DNA from: Sulfurospirillum sp001602955
GTDB taxonomy: Bacteria; Campylobacterota; Campylobacteria; Campylobacterales; Sulfurospirillaceae
Length of the DNA stretch: 64,000 bases
Reading direction: 5' to 3'
NCBI GenBank assembly: GCA_001602955.1
Contig: LVAC01000023.1
Span: 62,001 to 126,000, forward strand
This document shows, one piece after another, positions 36,164 through 46,369 of this stretch. How positions within the stretch are numbered: the stretch's first letter is position 1; each line of letters begins with the position of its first letter. The notes under the pieces are model-generated. The model saw only the letters and a program-made list of their open reading frames with translations. It ran no database searches and had not been told where the DNA came from. The position numbers were made by a program, and so were the translations under genes.

Positions 36164-37443
36164 ATTTTGACATGTCCTATGTTGGAAAGTAGTTCGATGA
36201 AGTTCGGGAAAGAGGTATTAATGCATTCGGTATCTTCGATTTCCATACCGACTTTAGTCCCCGCAATCGCAAAGCTCATAGCAATTCTATGATCGCCGAA
36301 ACTGTTGATGGTCGCTTTGTGCATCTTACCGCCGATCACTTCGTAACCGTCTTCGAACTCTTCGACTTCGATACCGCATAAACGTAGATTTTTAACGACG
36401 CTTGCGATTCGATCGCTCTCTTTCACGCGAAGCTCTTGCGCATTTTTGACGGTACTTTTTCCTTTCGCATGAGCAAAAGCAATCGAAAGGGCAGGCAATT
36501 CGTCGATAAGCCACGAAATATTTTCGCTCACTTCTACCCCGTTCAAGGCTTTTCCGGTCACGATAATGTCGCCTACGCTTTCGTAAAGGCTCTCTTTCTC
36601 GATAAATTCGACGCTAGCGCCCATACGTTCTAAAATTTTGTAAGCTTCGATGCGCGTCGGATTGAGAAGCATGTTGCGTAACACAACGCGCGATCCCTCG
36701 CTAATCGCCGCCGCAACTGCAAAAAAGAAACCGCTGGAAGGATCGCTAGGCACCCGTAAATTAAGTGGCTTGAGGGGCTTCGTTTGAGGGTAAATCGTGA
36801 CATGTAAGCCTTCGCTTTCGATGCGTGCACCCATGCCGCGAAGCATACGTTCGCTGTGGTCGCGACTGAGTTCCGGCTCACTCAAAACGCACACGTCCTC
36901 ACTTTGAAGCGCCGCTAAAATCAGCGCACTTTTTACCTGAGCCGAAGCGATTTTACTTTCGTAACGAAAGGCTTTCAGCTTTTCGCCGCGAATCCCGAGC
37001 GGTGCATAATTTCCCTGGCTACGACCGTCGATTTTTGCGCCGATAGAACGAAGCGGATCCGCTACGCGACGCATCGGGCGTGAACACAGGTATTGATCAC
37101 CGTAAAGAACGAAAAAGCCTTCTTGAGACGCCAAATAGCCCATCAAAAGGCGAATCGCCGTTCCGGAATTGCCGCAATCTAAAATTTGGGCAGGCTCATT
37201 GATACGAGCGGGCGGCGTAATCGTCAACGTTCCGTCTTCCGCCGTTTCGACATGTGCACCCAAAGCCTGCACGATGGCAAGCGTACACAAGGTATCTTCC
37301 GCCCGCAAATAGTTTCGCACGACGGAAGCTTGATCGCTTAATAAAGAAAAGATCGCGCAACGATGCGAAATGGACTTGTCGCTGGCGATCTGTTCGGTTG
37401 TAAACTCAAAAAGGCTTTTAGGGTTTACATGTAAGGTTTTCAT
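36154..37443 (-). CDS. aroA: 3-phosphoshikimate 1-carboxyvinyltransferase (EPSP synthase)
   Basis: A 429-residue EPSP synthase, sixth step of the shikimate pathway. Visible motifs are SDKSISHRCAIFS, the signature LDCGNSGTAIRLLMG, and RVKESDRIASV, GDHRIAMSFAIAG near the C-terminus. GNSGTAIR has Ala in the position typical of class I sequences or their relatives. It overlaps pheT by four bases (ATGA). Confidence 0.95.
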   Translation of the reverse strand: MKTLHVNPKSLFEFTTEQIASDKSISHRCAIFSLLSDQASVVRNYLRAEDTLCTLAIVQALGAHVETAEDGTLTITPPARINEPAQILDCGNSGTAIRLLMGYLASQEGFFVLYGDQYLCSRPMRRVADPLRSIGAKIDGRSQGNYAPLGIRGEKLKAFRYESKIASAQVKSALILAALQSEDVCVLSEPELSRDHSERMLRGMGARIESEGLHVTIYPQTKPLKPLNLRVPSDPSSGFFFAVAAAISEGSRVVLRNMLLNPTRIEAYKILERMGASVEFIEKESLYESVGDIIVTGKALNGVEVSENISWLIDELPALSIAFAHAKGKSTVKNAQELRVKESDRIASVVKNLRLCGIEVEEFEDGYEVIGGKMHKATINSFGDHRIAMSFAIAGTKVGMEIEDTECINTSFPNFIELLSNIGHVKICE

Positions 37444-39779
37444 CGAATCGTAATTCCGAACTCTTCGTTCAAACGTCGAAGCAAATCTTCGATCATTCCG
37501 GCAATTTCACTCTCTTCAAACGTTTTTTCCATCGACTGGAAGTAAAGGCTCAACGTTAAGCTGACTTTATCGCCTAAACTCTCGTGAACGTAGCGATCAA
37601 TCACGCTGAATTTGACTAAAGCCTGAGGCGCAACGGAGCGAATAAACGCTTCTAAGACGTGATAAGGCATCGATTGATCCACCAAAAGGCTTAAATCGCG
37701 CGTTGAACTTGGTAGCTTCGAATAGGCTTTGGAACATTTTCGCGTATACGGCAATGCCGCAAAATCAAGCTCGCACACGTAGGTACGTGCTAAGTCAAGC
37801 TCTTTTTCCACTTGAACGTTCGCACGCGCCATATAACCGACGACAACTCCGTCGATTACAACGTTTGCGGCTTCGTACGGACTGCACAAACCGTTGGGAG
37901 ACGGAAGCGGTAAGAGGCTAAAATGCCCTAAAACGTTCTGTATTTTTGCGGCGAACGCAAAAAAATCGATCTCGCTCGGTTTTCCGTGGTTAGAAATATC
38001 GGGGAGACCGTTTTCTCCGCTAAAGACGAATGCAATTTTTTTACTTTCGTTGCGCTTGGCATCGAAAACGCTACCGATTTCAAAAAGAGCAACGCGCTTT
38101 TTACCGATTTTGACGTTGTTGGAAAGGGCATCAAGCATCGTCACCAAAAGCGACGAACGTAACGTATTTAATTCTCCGGTAATCGGATTGGCGACGTCTA
38201 AGGCATCTTCTACAACCGGCAAACCTAATTTTTGAAGTTTACTTTTATCGTCGAAGACAAAATGCAAGGTTTCGAAAAATCCCGCCGCTACTGCGCGATA
38301 ACGAATTTCTTGACGCTTTTTAAAATTAAGGTACGGCTGATTAATACGCGATTTTTCCGCCGTAACGTACGGCTTCGCCGTAATATTGTCGATACCCACG
38401 ATTCGTACGATCTCTTCGCAAATATCTTGTACGTTTAAAACGTCCGGTCGAAATTGAGGAACTTTAACGTTAATAACCTCTTGCTCAAATGCAAAATGTA
38501 CTCCAAATCCCAATTTTTTGAGGATTTTGATAACGATATTTTTGGCAATCTCTTCGCCGATCATCGACGTTAAATCGTTTTGATTAATATTGATGATCTT
38601 CTCTTCAAAATCGTGAACGATCTGCTGCGTATCCGCATAAGGCATAATTTTGGACTGCTTGGAGATCATTTTCATAAAATAATCCAAACCGAACAGCAAT
38701 TGCGGCTCGCTTCCTCTGGAAGAACGGTAGAGGTGTTTGTCCGCACCGAGTTTTTTATTGGCGCTGAGCGAAGCGATGATTTCGGGATGCGTGTAATTAG
38801 CTTCGACGATAATACGCGCATCAAGAGCGTTGGCTTTGCACTTATCCGCTTGCGCAATGCCCGTTAAGGCGACACGCTCGGCATTGTTTCCGAAAATCGC
38901 GTCCAAGCCGTTCTCGTCTTTTGCAATCGTAATCTTGGCTTTGTTCTCATGGGTCACGAAACACTGAGGATTGTAAGCTCTCAAAAGTACGCCCGTAACG
39001 TACGTCGCGTACTCTAAAAATTTCATCAAAGAGCAGGTCTCCTCAATTTGGGCAAACCCTAAACGAAGCTCGATCAGAAGCGGAACGCGAATCTCTTGAT
39101 TGTCGAACACTTTGTACATGTAAGAACCGTTTAACGCTTCGGTCGCGTGGATTTGAAGAACGCGTCCGACGCCCGGTTGGTTCTCTTCGTCTTCTTTGTG
39201 CGGCATTTTTGCCACTTCAAGGTCAAAATAGACGCTTAAATCGCGCGCAACGCCGTAAACGCTTTGGCAATCTCCGCGATTAGGCGTCAGACCGATTTCG
39301 ATAATATCGTCGTTCAGCAACGCATATTCGCGCAGTTCTTTACCGAGATGAAGCTCGCCGATACTGGCATCAAGTACCATAATCCCGTCGTTGATTTTAG
39401 GAAGTCCTAATTCCGTAGACGAACAGATCATTCCGCACGATTCGACGTCTCGGAGTTTGGCTTTTTTGATTTTAATACCGTTTGGCAACTCCGCACCGAT
39501 CAACGATACCGCAACAAACTGTCCCGCTTCGACGTTTTTTGCGCCGCAAACGATTTGTTGGACGCTCTCGCCGACGTCGACTTGGCAAACGTTCAGCTTA
39601 TCGGCGTTGGGATGCTTTTCGCGTGATAAAACTTTCCCGACGACCACTCTTTCCGGAATGCGTATTTTGTGAATTCCCTCGACTTCCAAACCGATGGCGT
39701 TCAAAGCGAGTGAAATTTTATCGGCATCGACGTTGTGTAGGTCGATCCACTCGTTTAATCCTTCTCGTGTAACTATCAT
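37440..39779 (-). CDS. pheT: Phenylalanine-tRNA ligase beta subunit
   Basis: A 779-residue beta chain. It begins with an EMAP/tRNA-binding OB fold (VVGKVLSREKHPNADKLNVCQVDVG) and ends with the anticodon-binding FDX-ACB domain (YSKLPSSTRDLSLLVDQSMP). With PheS it forms the alpha2beta2 enzyme. ATGA overlaps on both sides couple it to pheS and aroA. Confidence 0.96.
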   Translation of the reverse strand: MIVTREGLNEWIDLHNVDADKISLALNAIGLEVEGIHKIRIPERVVVGKVLSREKHPNADKLNVCQVDVGESVQQIVCGAKNVEAGQFVAVSLIGAELPNGIKIKKAKLRDVESCGMICSSTELGLPKINDGIMVLDASIGELHLGKELREYALLNDDIIEIGLTPNRGDCQSVYGVARDLSVYFDLEVAKMPHKEDEENQPGVGRVLQIHATEALNGSYMYKVFDNQEIRVPLLIELRLGFAQIEETCSLMKFLEYATYVTGVLLRAYNPQCFVTHENKAKITIAKDENGLDAIFGNNAERVALTGIAQADKCKANALDARIIVEANYTHPEIIASLSANKKLGADKHLYRSSRGSEPQLLFGLDYFMKMISKQSKIMPYADTQQIVHDFEEKIININQNDLTSMIGEEIAKNIVIKILKKLGFGVHFAFEQEVINVKVPQFRPDVLNVQDICEEIVRIVGIDNITAKPYVTAEKSRINQPYLNFKKRQEIRYRAVAAGFFETLHFVFDDKSKLQKLGLPVVEDALDVANPITGELNTLRSSLLVTMLDALSNNVKIGKKRVALFEIGSVFDAKRNESKKIAFVFSGENGLPDISNHGKPSEIDFFAFAAKIQNVLGHFSLLPLPSPNGLCSPYEAANVVIDGVVVGYMARANVQVEKELDLARTYVCELDFAALPYTRKCSKAYSKLPSSTRDLSLLVDQSMPYHVLEAFIRSVAPQALVKFSVIDRYVHESLGDKVSLTLSLYFQSMEKTFEESEIAGMIEDLLRRLNEEFGITIR

Positions 39780-40768
39780 TTAAATTGCTCCAATAATCTC
39801 AAATCGCCCTCAAACAATGACCGAAGATCGGGAATGTCATGTAAAAGCATCGCAAAACGTTCAACGCCCAACCCGAAAGCATAACCGCTGACGTCTTTGT
39901 ATCCTACGGCTTTAAAAACATTCGAATCGACGACGCCGCATCCCAAAACTTCAAGCCAACCGGTATGCGAACAAACGCGGCATCCTTTGCCGTGGCAGAA
40001 CGTACAGCTAATGTCGACTTCGGCACTGGGTTCCGTGAACGGGAAGAAACTCGGACGGAAACGTACTTTCACATCGCCGAACATATGCTTTAAAAAGTCT
40101 TCCAAAATGAATTTCAAATTGGCAAACGAAACTTTGCCCGCCTTATCGACGACGAGCCCTTCGACTTGATGAAACATCGGCGTATGCGTGATGTCAAAAT
40201 CTCTACGGAAAACGCCGCCCGGGCAAATCATGCGAATTGGCGGTTGCTGAGAGAGCATCGTACGAATCTGAACCGGCGAGGTATGCGTTCGAAGCAACAT
40301 CGAATCTTTAAAATAAAACGTGTCTTGCATATCGCGTGCGGGATGGTATTTGGGTAAATTAAGGGCTTCAAAATTGTGAAAATCGTCTTCGACCAGCGGA
40401 CCTTCTTCAATGGAAAAGTTCATACTTACAAAATATTCGATAATTTTATCCATCGTATCCATTACCGGATGCAAAGCACCCGCAAGGCTCTCTTGATTGA
40501 AGAGCGTTACGTCAACGCTGCTTTTTTTCATTTCGGATTCGATCATTAAGGCTTCAAGCTCTGTTTTTTTACGACTCAAACACTCCAAAAAATGCTCTTT
40601 ATTACGGTTTAATGTTTGGGCAAACTCTTTTTTGGCATCGCCCTCAAGTGTTTTCAGCTCTTCAAATTGCGCGGCAAAATACCCTTTTTTACCAAAAAGC
40701 GACACTCTTACTTTTTCCAGTTCGTTCAGCGATCCACAAGAATCGATCGCATTTTCCATCTCTTTCAA
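39776..40768 (-). CDS. pheS: Phenylalanine-tRNA ligase alpha subunit
   Basis: A 330-residue catalytic subunit of class II. Motif 2 region is VFRRDFDITHTPMFHQVEGLVV and motif 3 is YAFGLGVERFAMLLHDIPDLR. Start appears to be TTG at 40768 with AAAGG six bases upstream; the in-frame ATG at 40759 has a poorer site. It is divergent from hinT and heads the operon pheS-pheT-aroA-ispH. Confidence 0.95.
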   Translation of the reverse strand: MKEMENAIDSCGSLNELEKVRVSLFGKKGYFAAQFEELKTLEGDAKKEFAQTLNRNKEHFLECLSRKKTELEALMIESEMKKSSVDVTLFNQESLAGALHPVMDTMDKIIEYFVSMNFSIEEGPLVEDDFHNFEALNLPKYHPARDMQDTFYFKDSMLLRTHTSPVQIRTMLSQQPPIRMICPGGVFRRDFDITHTPMFHQVEGLVVDKAGKVSFANLKFILEDFLKHMFGDVKVRFRPSFFPFTEPSAEVDISCTFCHGKGCRVCSHTGWLEVLGCGVVDSNVFKAVGYKDVSGYAFGLGVERFAMLLHDIPDLRSLFEGDLRLLEQFK

Positions 40769-40860
40769 AGGACACCTTTCATCAAAGTCTATAAGAAAGC
40801 TTATTTTAGTGAAACTTTAATTATAAAAGGTTAAAATCCCCTAAAAAAGGAGCAAACACG

Positions 40861-41217
40861 ATGAGTATCTTCAGCAAAATCGTTAGCGGAGAAATCCCTT
40901 GCAATAAAGTCTTGGAAAACAACGACTTCCTCGCGTTTCACGACATCAATCCCAAAGCACCGATTCATATTTTGATTATTCCGAAAAAAGAATATACGTG
41001 TTTTCAAGAAGTCGACCCCGAAATCATGGGCGAAATGACGAAATTTATTCAAAGCGTCGCCAAACTTTTAGGGCTAGACGAAAGAGGATACCGTTTGATC
41101 ACCAACAACGGACAAGACGGAGGACAGGAAATTTTTCATCTGCATTTCCACCTTTTAGGCGGCGCAAAATTGCCGTGGAACCACTTAAGCGATAGCGAAC
41201 CTCACAAATCGCTTTAA
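40861..41217 (+). CDS. HIT-family (HinT) nucleotide hydrolase
   Basis: A 118-residue HIT protein with the catalytic motif IFHLHFHLLGG and the N-terminal SIFSKIVSGEIPCNKV, typical of the HinT branch that hydrolyses AMP-lysine-like phosphoramidates. AAAAAAGGAG precedes the ATG. Single gene with a strong terminator shared with argH. Confidence 0.93.
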   Translation: MSIFSKIVSGEIPCNKVLENNDFLAFHDINPKAPIHILIIPKKEYTCFQEVDPEIMGEMTKFIQSVAKLLGLDERGYRLITNNGQDGGQEIFHLHFHLLGGAKLPWNHLSDSEPHKSL

Positions 41218-41237
41218 AAACCCTTCAAGCCATACGT

Positions 41238-41269
41238 GCTTAAAAGAGGAGATTCCCCCTCTTTTAAGC
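41238..41269. terminator. Bidirectional terminator between hinT and argH
   Basis: GCTTAAAAGAGG and CCTCTTTTAAGC form a perfect 12-bp stem; A/T-rich arms allow use from both sides. It overlaps the argH stop codon. Confidence 0.75.
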
Positions 41270-42652
41270 CTTGCGCGCATTAATCCATGCTTCAAAAATT
41301 TCAATTTGGCGTTGCGTCGACGCGACGGAAGTACCGCCTTGAGACGTTCGCGCATTCATCGAATGTTCGAGCGAAAGATACGCACAAACGTCCTCGCCGA
41401 TGCGTGCATCGACGCTTTGAAGCTCGCGTACGCTCAAAACGCTTAAATCTTTGCCTAAACTCTCGGCATGTGCCACCGCACGTCCCGTAATAAAATGCGC
41501 TTCGCGGAACGGAATATTGCATTTTTGTACCAAGTAGTCCGCCAAATCGGTCGCGCTCAAATGCCCGACCTCACACGCTTTTCGCATACGATCCGTATTA
41601 ATCGTCATCGTACGCAGGGCTTCTCTTAAGATATTGAGCGAAATCAATGCCGTCTCTACACTATCGAAAACGCCTTCTTTATCCTCTTGCATGTCTTTAT
41701 TGTAGGCTAAAGGTAAGCCTTTTAGTACCGTTAAAAGTGCCATCAAATTACCGTTGACGCGACCCGTTTTACCGCGTAAGAGTTCCGGAACGTCGGGATT
41801 TTTCTTTTGCGGCATAATCGAACTTCCCGTAGAATAGGCATCGCTTAACGTGATAAATTTAAACTCGTAGCTCGACCACAAAATGAGTTCTTCGGCAAAA
41901 CGCGAAACGTGCATCATCAGCGTCGCAACGTTAAATAAAATTTCCAATGCAAAATCGCGATCGCTGACCGTATCAAGGCAATTCACGCTGACGCTGTCGA
42001 AACCCAAAAGTTTGGCAACGTATTCGCGATCGATGGGGTGCGGCGTTCCCGCAAGTGCGGCGCAACCGAGCGGTAAGACGTTGTTGCGCGTATACGAGCT
42101 TTCCAAACGTTCGATATCGCGTTTGAACATCGATACATAAGCAAGTAAATGAAACGCAAGATTAATCGGCTGTGCGTGTTGCAAGTGCGTCATGCCCGGA
42201 AGCAACGTCGTCGTATGTTCTTTAGCGATTTGCATCAGCACGTCGATCACGCTCTCTAAAACGTGAACGATCACCAGTGTTTGTTTTTGAACGTATTGAC
42301 GAAAATCGACCGCTACTTGGTCGTTTCGGCTACGTGCGGTATGCAACCGCTTTCCGGCTTCGCCGATCAGATCGATAAGGCGCGTTTCGACTGACATGTG
42401 AATGTCTTCGTGCGCGATGTTAAATTCGAACTTACCCTCGTCGATTTCTTGTTTAATTTGCATTAAACCCTTTGCGATTTGATCGGCTTCTTCCCCGCTT
42501 AAAATACCCTGTTTGGCTAACATCGTCGCATGCGCGATCGAACCTCTAATATCTTCTTCGTACAATTTTTTATCGAACGGTAACGAAGCATTAAATTCGT
42601 CTAAAAGTTGCGTACCGCTTTGGGCAAATCTGCCCGACCAGAGTTTTGACAT
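41264..42652 (-). CDS. argH: Argininosuccinate lyase
   Basis: A 462-residue enzyme releasing arginine and fumarate from argininosuccinate. It begins MSKLWSGRFAQSG. The superfamily signature GSSIMPQKKNPDVPELLRGK is intact, and HTARSRNDQVA is the substrate motif. I chose the ATG at 42652 because AAGGAG precedes it by eight bases; longer starts run into the pckA terminator. Its ribosome-binding site can pair with that terminator's stem. Confidence 0.96.
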   Translation of the reverse strand: MSKLWSGRFAQSGTQLLDEFNASLPFDKKLYEEDIRGSIAHATMLAKQGILSGEEADQIAKGLMQIKQEIDEGKFEFNIAHEDIHMSVETRLIDLIGEAGKRLHTARSRNDQVAVDFRQYVQKQTLVIVHVLESVIDVLMQIAKEHTTTLLPGMTHLQHAQPINLAFHLLAYVSMFKRDIERLESSYTRNNVLPLGCAALAGTPHPIDREYVAKLLGFDSVSVNCLDTVSDRDFALEILFNVATLMMHVSRFAEELILWSSYEFKFITLSDAYSTGSSIMPQKKNPDVPELLRGKTGRVNGNLMALLTVLKGLPLAYNKDMQEDKEGVFDSVETALISLNILREALRTMTINTDRMRKACEVGHLSATDLADYLVQKCNIPFREAHFITGRAVAHAESLGKDLSVLSVRELQSVDARIGEDVCAYLSLEHSMNARTSQGGTSVASTQRQIEIFEAWINARKA

Positions 42653-42666
42653 AAAAACGTCTCCTT

Positions 42667-42700
42667 GAAAAAAACGCAAGGAGCTTTTAAAAGCTCCTTG
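42667..42700 (-). terminator. Rho-independent terminator of pckA
   Basis: CAAGGAGCTTTTAAAAGCTCCTTG is a perfect 24-bp palindrome, followed on the minus strand by CG and seven T. It is the clearest terminator in the window. The argH ribosome-binding site CAAGGAG follows directly after the T run and repeats the first arm of this stem. Confidence 0.85.
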
Positions 42701-42736
42701 ACATGTAGTTGGGTGATGCGACGTGACGAAGGTCTG

Positions 42737-44314
42737 TTAGAGTTTTGGACCCGCACTTGAAAAATCGGAATCGGCGGTAATATACTTTTTAAAATTTTCG
42801 ATAAACATTTGCGCCAATTCGTCGCGCGTAGCGTCGTACAAGCTTTTATTTTCCCATGTGCTGCGAGGATTTAAAACTTCGGTCGGAACGCCCTCAAGCA
42901 CTTTTGGCACTTGAACGTTAAAGACAGGAATCGTTTCAAATTCGCACTCGTTGATGCTACCGTCTAAGATCGCGTTGATGCATGCGCGCGTCGCTTTGAT
43001 GCTCATACGCTTACCTACGCCGTAGCTTCCGCCGCTCCAACCGGTATTGACCAAGTAAACGTCGACGTTGTATTTTGCGATTTTTTCACCTAAAAGTTTC
43101 GCATAAACCGTCGGATGTAGCGGTAAAAACGCCTCGCCGAAACATGCGCTAAACGTTGCTACCGGCTCGGTAATACCGCGTTCGGTTCCGGCGACTTTTG
43201 CCGTATATCCGCTCAGAAAATAGTACATCGCTTGTTCTTTGGTAAGTTTTGATACCGGAGGTAAAACGCCGAAGGCATCGGCACTTAAGAAAATAATTTT
43301 TTTAGGATGACCCGCTTTTAAAGAGGCTTCATGGTTTTCGATATGATAGATGGGGTAGGAAACACGCGTATTTTCGGTTTTGGAGGCATCGGCGTAATCG
43401 ACGACGCCCGCATCGTTGATTACGACGTTTTCCAAAAGAGCGTCTTGCTTGATCGCGCCGTAAATTTCAGGCTCGCTGTTCGGATCGAGATTGATGCATT
43501 TGGCATAGCATCCGCCTTCGAAATTGAAAACACCCTCATCGTCCCAGCCGTGTTCGTCGTCGCCGATAAGTTTGCGTTTCGGATCAGTCGAAAGCGTGGT
43601 CTTACCCGTACCCGAAAGTCCGAAGAAAAGTGCCGTATCGCCTTTTTCGCCGACGTTTGCCGAGCAGTGCATGGAGAGTTTTCCCTCAAGCGGCAACCAG
43701 TAATTCATCATCGAAAAAATACCTTTTTTAATCTCGCCGCCGTACCACGTTCCGCCGATAATCGCGATGTTTTTTTCAACGTTGAAAACAACGAATACGT
43801 CCGAATGGAGTCCGTGTTTTTTATAATCCTCGTTGACGACTTTACATGCGTTGTAAAGCGTAAAATCGGGTTTAAACGTTGAGAGCTCTTCTTCGCTCGG
43901 GCGAATAAACATATTTTTAACAAAATGTGCCTGCCATGCGATCTCGGTAACCACGCGAATGCTTTTACGACTCGCCAAGCTACCGCCGCAATACGCGTCT
44001 TGAATATAGATGTCTTTACCGGAAAGTTGTTGTTTTACTTTGTCGAAGAGTTCGTTAAAAATCGCTTCGCTCACTTTATGGTTCATTTTGCCCCAAGAGA
44101 TATACCGGTTGGAAGGCTCTTGGTCGACAAAGTATTTATCTTTAGGGCTACGTCCCGTAAAAATGCCCGTATCGACGCTAAACGTCCCGTTACATGTTAA
44201 GCGTCCTTCGTGGTTTCGCTTTTCATGCGCTAAGAGCTCTTCATACCCGAGGTTATAATAAATCTTACCGATATTATTTAACCCTAACTTCTCAACTTCG
44301 TTAATCTTTGACAT
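42737..44314 (-). CDS. pckA: Phosphoenolpyruvate carboxykinase (ATP)
   Basis: A 525-residue ATP-type PEP carboxykinase, which interconverts oxaloacetate and PEP. The kinase-1a P-loop GLSGTGKTTLS and the kinase-2/metal motif GDDEHGWDDEGVFNFEGGCYAK are visible. The ATG at 44314 has AAAGAG upstream; a longer start at 44335 is possible. With pycB upstream it links pyruvate, oxaloacetate and PEP in gluconeogenesis. Confidence 0.95.
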   Translation of the reverse strand: MSKINEVEKLGLNNIGKIYYNLGYEELLAHEKRNHEGRLTCNGTFSVDTGIFTGRSPKDKYFVDQEPSNRYISWGKMNHKVSEAIFNELFDKVKQQLSGKDIYIQDAYCGGSLASRKSIRVVTEIAWQAHFVKNMFIRPSEEELSTFKPDFTLYNACKVVNEDYKKHGLHSDVFVVFNVEKNIAIIGGTWYGGEIKKGIFSMMNYWLPLEGKLSMHCSANVGEKGDTALFFGLSGTGKTTLSTDPKRKLIGDDEHGWDDEGVFNFEGGCYAKCINLDPNSEPEIYGAIKQDALLENVVINDAGVVDYADASKTENTRVSYPIYHIENHEASLKAGHPKKIIFLSADAFGVLPPVSKLTKEQAMYYFLSGYTAKVAGTERGITEPVATFSACFGEAFLPLHPTVYAKLLGEKIAKYNVDVYLVNTGWSGGSYGVGKRMSIKATRACINAILDGSINECEFETIPVFNVQVPKVLEGVPTEVLNPRSTWENKSLYDATRDELAQMFIENFKKYITADSDFSSAGPKL

Positions 44315-44375
44315 CGTCTCTTTATCCTCAAACAATTGAATTAAACTAAAATGAATACGTTCGAACCGTACCGTT

Positions 44376-46175
44376 TTAAAGTACGACCAGCAGTTGACCG
44401 TTGACCACCGTATCGCCTTGTTTTACCTTAACCGCACTGACAACGCCCTCTTGCGGCGATGTAACCTCAATTTCCATTTTCATCGCTTCGATGACGATAA
44501 CGGCTTGACCTTTTACAACCGTGTCGCCCTCTTTAACCAACACTTTAAAGATTGAACCGGGAAGTCCCGCTTTAATAGACGTACCGTTTACGCTAGTATC
44601 GTTACATGTTGACGAACCTTCACCGCCTTCTTGAATGTCGATATCGTAAATTTCGCCGTTTACCAAAAGCGTACCGCTACTAAGATCGGATTTAACTTGG
44701 TATTTTTGTCCGTTGACGGTTACGGTAAATTCGTTCGTAGCCGCAGGAACGACCTCTTCTTTTTTCGGAGATACTTTGCGGACGTTGACTTTGGCTTCGC
44801 CTTTAAGATACGCGATGCCTTTTTCTTTACATGCCGCCGCGATTAACACGTTTTCATCGGTAATTTCAAGATTTTCTTTTGTCAATATTTCTCTGACGTG
44901 CGCTAAGGATTTTGTTTCGTCGCAGTCGGCTATTTCCAACGCTTTGCGTGTCGTCGGAGGCAATTTGAGCTGTTCGCTTGCCAAGGAAACGACTTCTTGA
45001 TCGGGAGTTGCAGGCGTTTTTCCAAAATAGCCTAAAACCATTTTGCCGTAACCATCAGCAATCTTTTTCCACGGACCAAACATCACGTTATTGAAAGCTT
45101 GTTGAAAATAAAATTGGGAAACCGGCGTAACACTCGTACCGTAACCGCCTTTTTCAACCACTTCGCGCATTGCTTTAATCACTTCGGGAAATTTATGGAG
45201 AATGTTGTTGTCACGGAGCATCTGCGTATTCGCAGTCAAAGCACCGCCCGGCATTGGAGAAAACGGAATCAGCGGAGAGACTTGCGTCGCTTCGGGAGGC
45301 ATAAAATAGTCTTTAAGGCACGCTTGTAAGACCTCTTCGTATTTCAAGATTTTTTCGAGTTCCAAGCCGCCAAGATCGTACTCTTTTCCTTTTAGTGCAT
45401 GCAACATCGTTAAAATATCGGGTTGGCTCGTACCGCCGCTTACCGGAGATGCCGCAAGGTCGATACCGTCGACACCCGCTTCCAAGGCGGCCAAATAACA
45501 CGCAACGCTTACGCCTGCGGTTTCGTGTGTATGAAGCCTTAAATGCATTCCCTCAGGAACGAGTTTGCGCGCCATTTTGATCGTTTCGTACACTTTTTGC
45601 GGGCTTGAAGTACCGCTTGCGTCTTTAAAACAAATGCTATGGTAGGGGATTCCCGATTCTAAAATTTCACGTAGGGTTTTCTCGTAAAATGCTACGTCGT
45701 GTGCACCGACGCATCCGGGAGGCAAGTCCATCATCGTGACGACGATTTCGTGTTTTAAACCGTGGTGAACGATACGTTCGCCGCTGTATTTAAGGTTTTC
45801 GACGTCGTTAAGCGCGTCAAAGTTACGAATCGTCGTCGTCCCGTGTTTTTTAAACATTTTCGCATGTAAATCCAAAAGTTCGCTGCTACCGGTATCAAGC
45901 ATAACGGTATTGACGCCGCGTGCCAAGGTTTGAAGGTTGGCATCGGGTCCTACGATTTCACGGAATTTATCCATCATTTGGAAGGCATCTTCGTTCAAAT
46001 AAAAATAGAGGCTTTGAAAACGTGCTCCTCCGCCAAACTCAAAATGGCTGATACCTGCTTCACGCGCCGCCGCAACTGCCGGAAAAAAATCTTCCATCAG
46101 TACGCGCCCGCCGAAAACCGATTGAAAACCATCTCTAAACGTCGTATCCATCACATCGATGTACTTTTTAGCCAT
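44376..46175 (-). CDS. Pyruvate carboxylase subunit B / oxaloacetate decarboxylase alpha
   Basis: A 599-residue biotin-dependent carboxyltransferase: N-terminal HMGL-like TIM barrel (DTTFRDGFQSVFGG, ICFKDASG, RLHTHETAGV) and a C-terminal biotinyl domain with Lys in EAMKMEIEV. In Campylobacter the equivalent (PycB) works with PycA to make oxaloacetate from pyruvate. No biotin carboxylase (pycA) or OadB/OadG gene is next to it, so which reaction it serves cannot be settled here; adjacency to pckA favours pyruvate carboxylation for gluconeogenesis. Confidence 0.9.
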   Translation of the reverse strand: MAKKYIDVMDTTFRDGFQSVFGGRVLMEDFFPAVAAAREAGISHFEFGGGARFQSLYFYLNEDAFQMMDKFREIVGPDANLQTLARGVNTVMLDTGSSELLDLHAKMFKKHGTTTIRNFDALNDVENLKYSGERIVHHGLKHEIVVTMMDLPPGCVGAHDVAFYEKTLREILESGIPYHSICFKDASGTSSPQKVYETIKMARKLVPEGMHLRLHTHETAGVSVACYLAALEAGVDGIDLAASPVSGGTSQPDILTMLHALKGKEYDLGGLELEKILKYEEVLQACLKDYFMPPEATQVSPLIPFSPMPGGALTANTQMLRDNNILHKFPEVIKAMREVVEKGGYGTSVTPVSQFYFQQAFNNVMFGPWKKIADGYGKMVLGYFGKTPATPDQEVVSLASEQLKLPPTTRKALEIADCDETKSLAHVREILTKENLEITDENVLIAAACKEKGIAYLKGEAKVNVRKVSPKKEEVVPAATNEFTVTVNGQKYQVKSDLSSGTLLVNGEIYDIDIQEGGEGSSTCNDTSVNGTSIKAGLPGSIFKVLVKEGDTVVKGQAVIVIEAMKMEIEVTSPQEGVVSAVKVKQGDTVVNGQLLVVL

Positions 46176-46258
46176 TGACCTTACCCTTTTTTAGTGTGTT
46201 TCTTGTGTCTAAAACGAAGCGGCACCGCCGCAATCAACGATACGTTATCGTTTTGTGA

Positions 46259-46369
46259 TCATCCTTGGCTAAGATTTCTGCCGGACTCTTTTCGAGGAAA
46301 AACCCTCTTCATACGTTTGGCATGCCTATTCACTGACGAATGTACAAACACCAAAACTGTGAAAATCAT
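46259..46369 (-). CDS. Candidate 36-residue membrane peptide upstream of pycB
   Basis: ATG at 46369 has AAGGAG four bases upstream. It encodes MIFTVLVFVHSSVNRHAKRM... ending at TGA (46259-46261), with a short hydrophobic N-terminus and a basic tail, like a small single-pass membrane protein. An in-frame ATG at 46384 would add five residues. It lies 83 bases before pycB in the same direction. Not similar to OadG as far as I can tell. Translation is unproven. Confidence 0.45.
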   Translation of the reverse strand: MIFTVLVFVHSSVNRHAKRMKRVFPRKESGRNLSQG

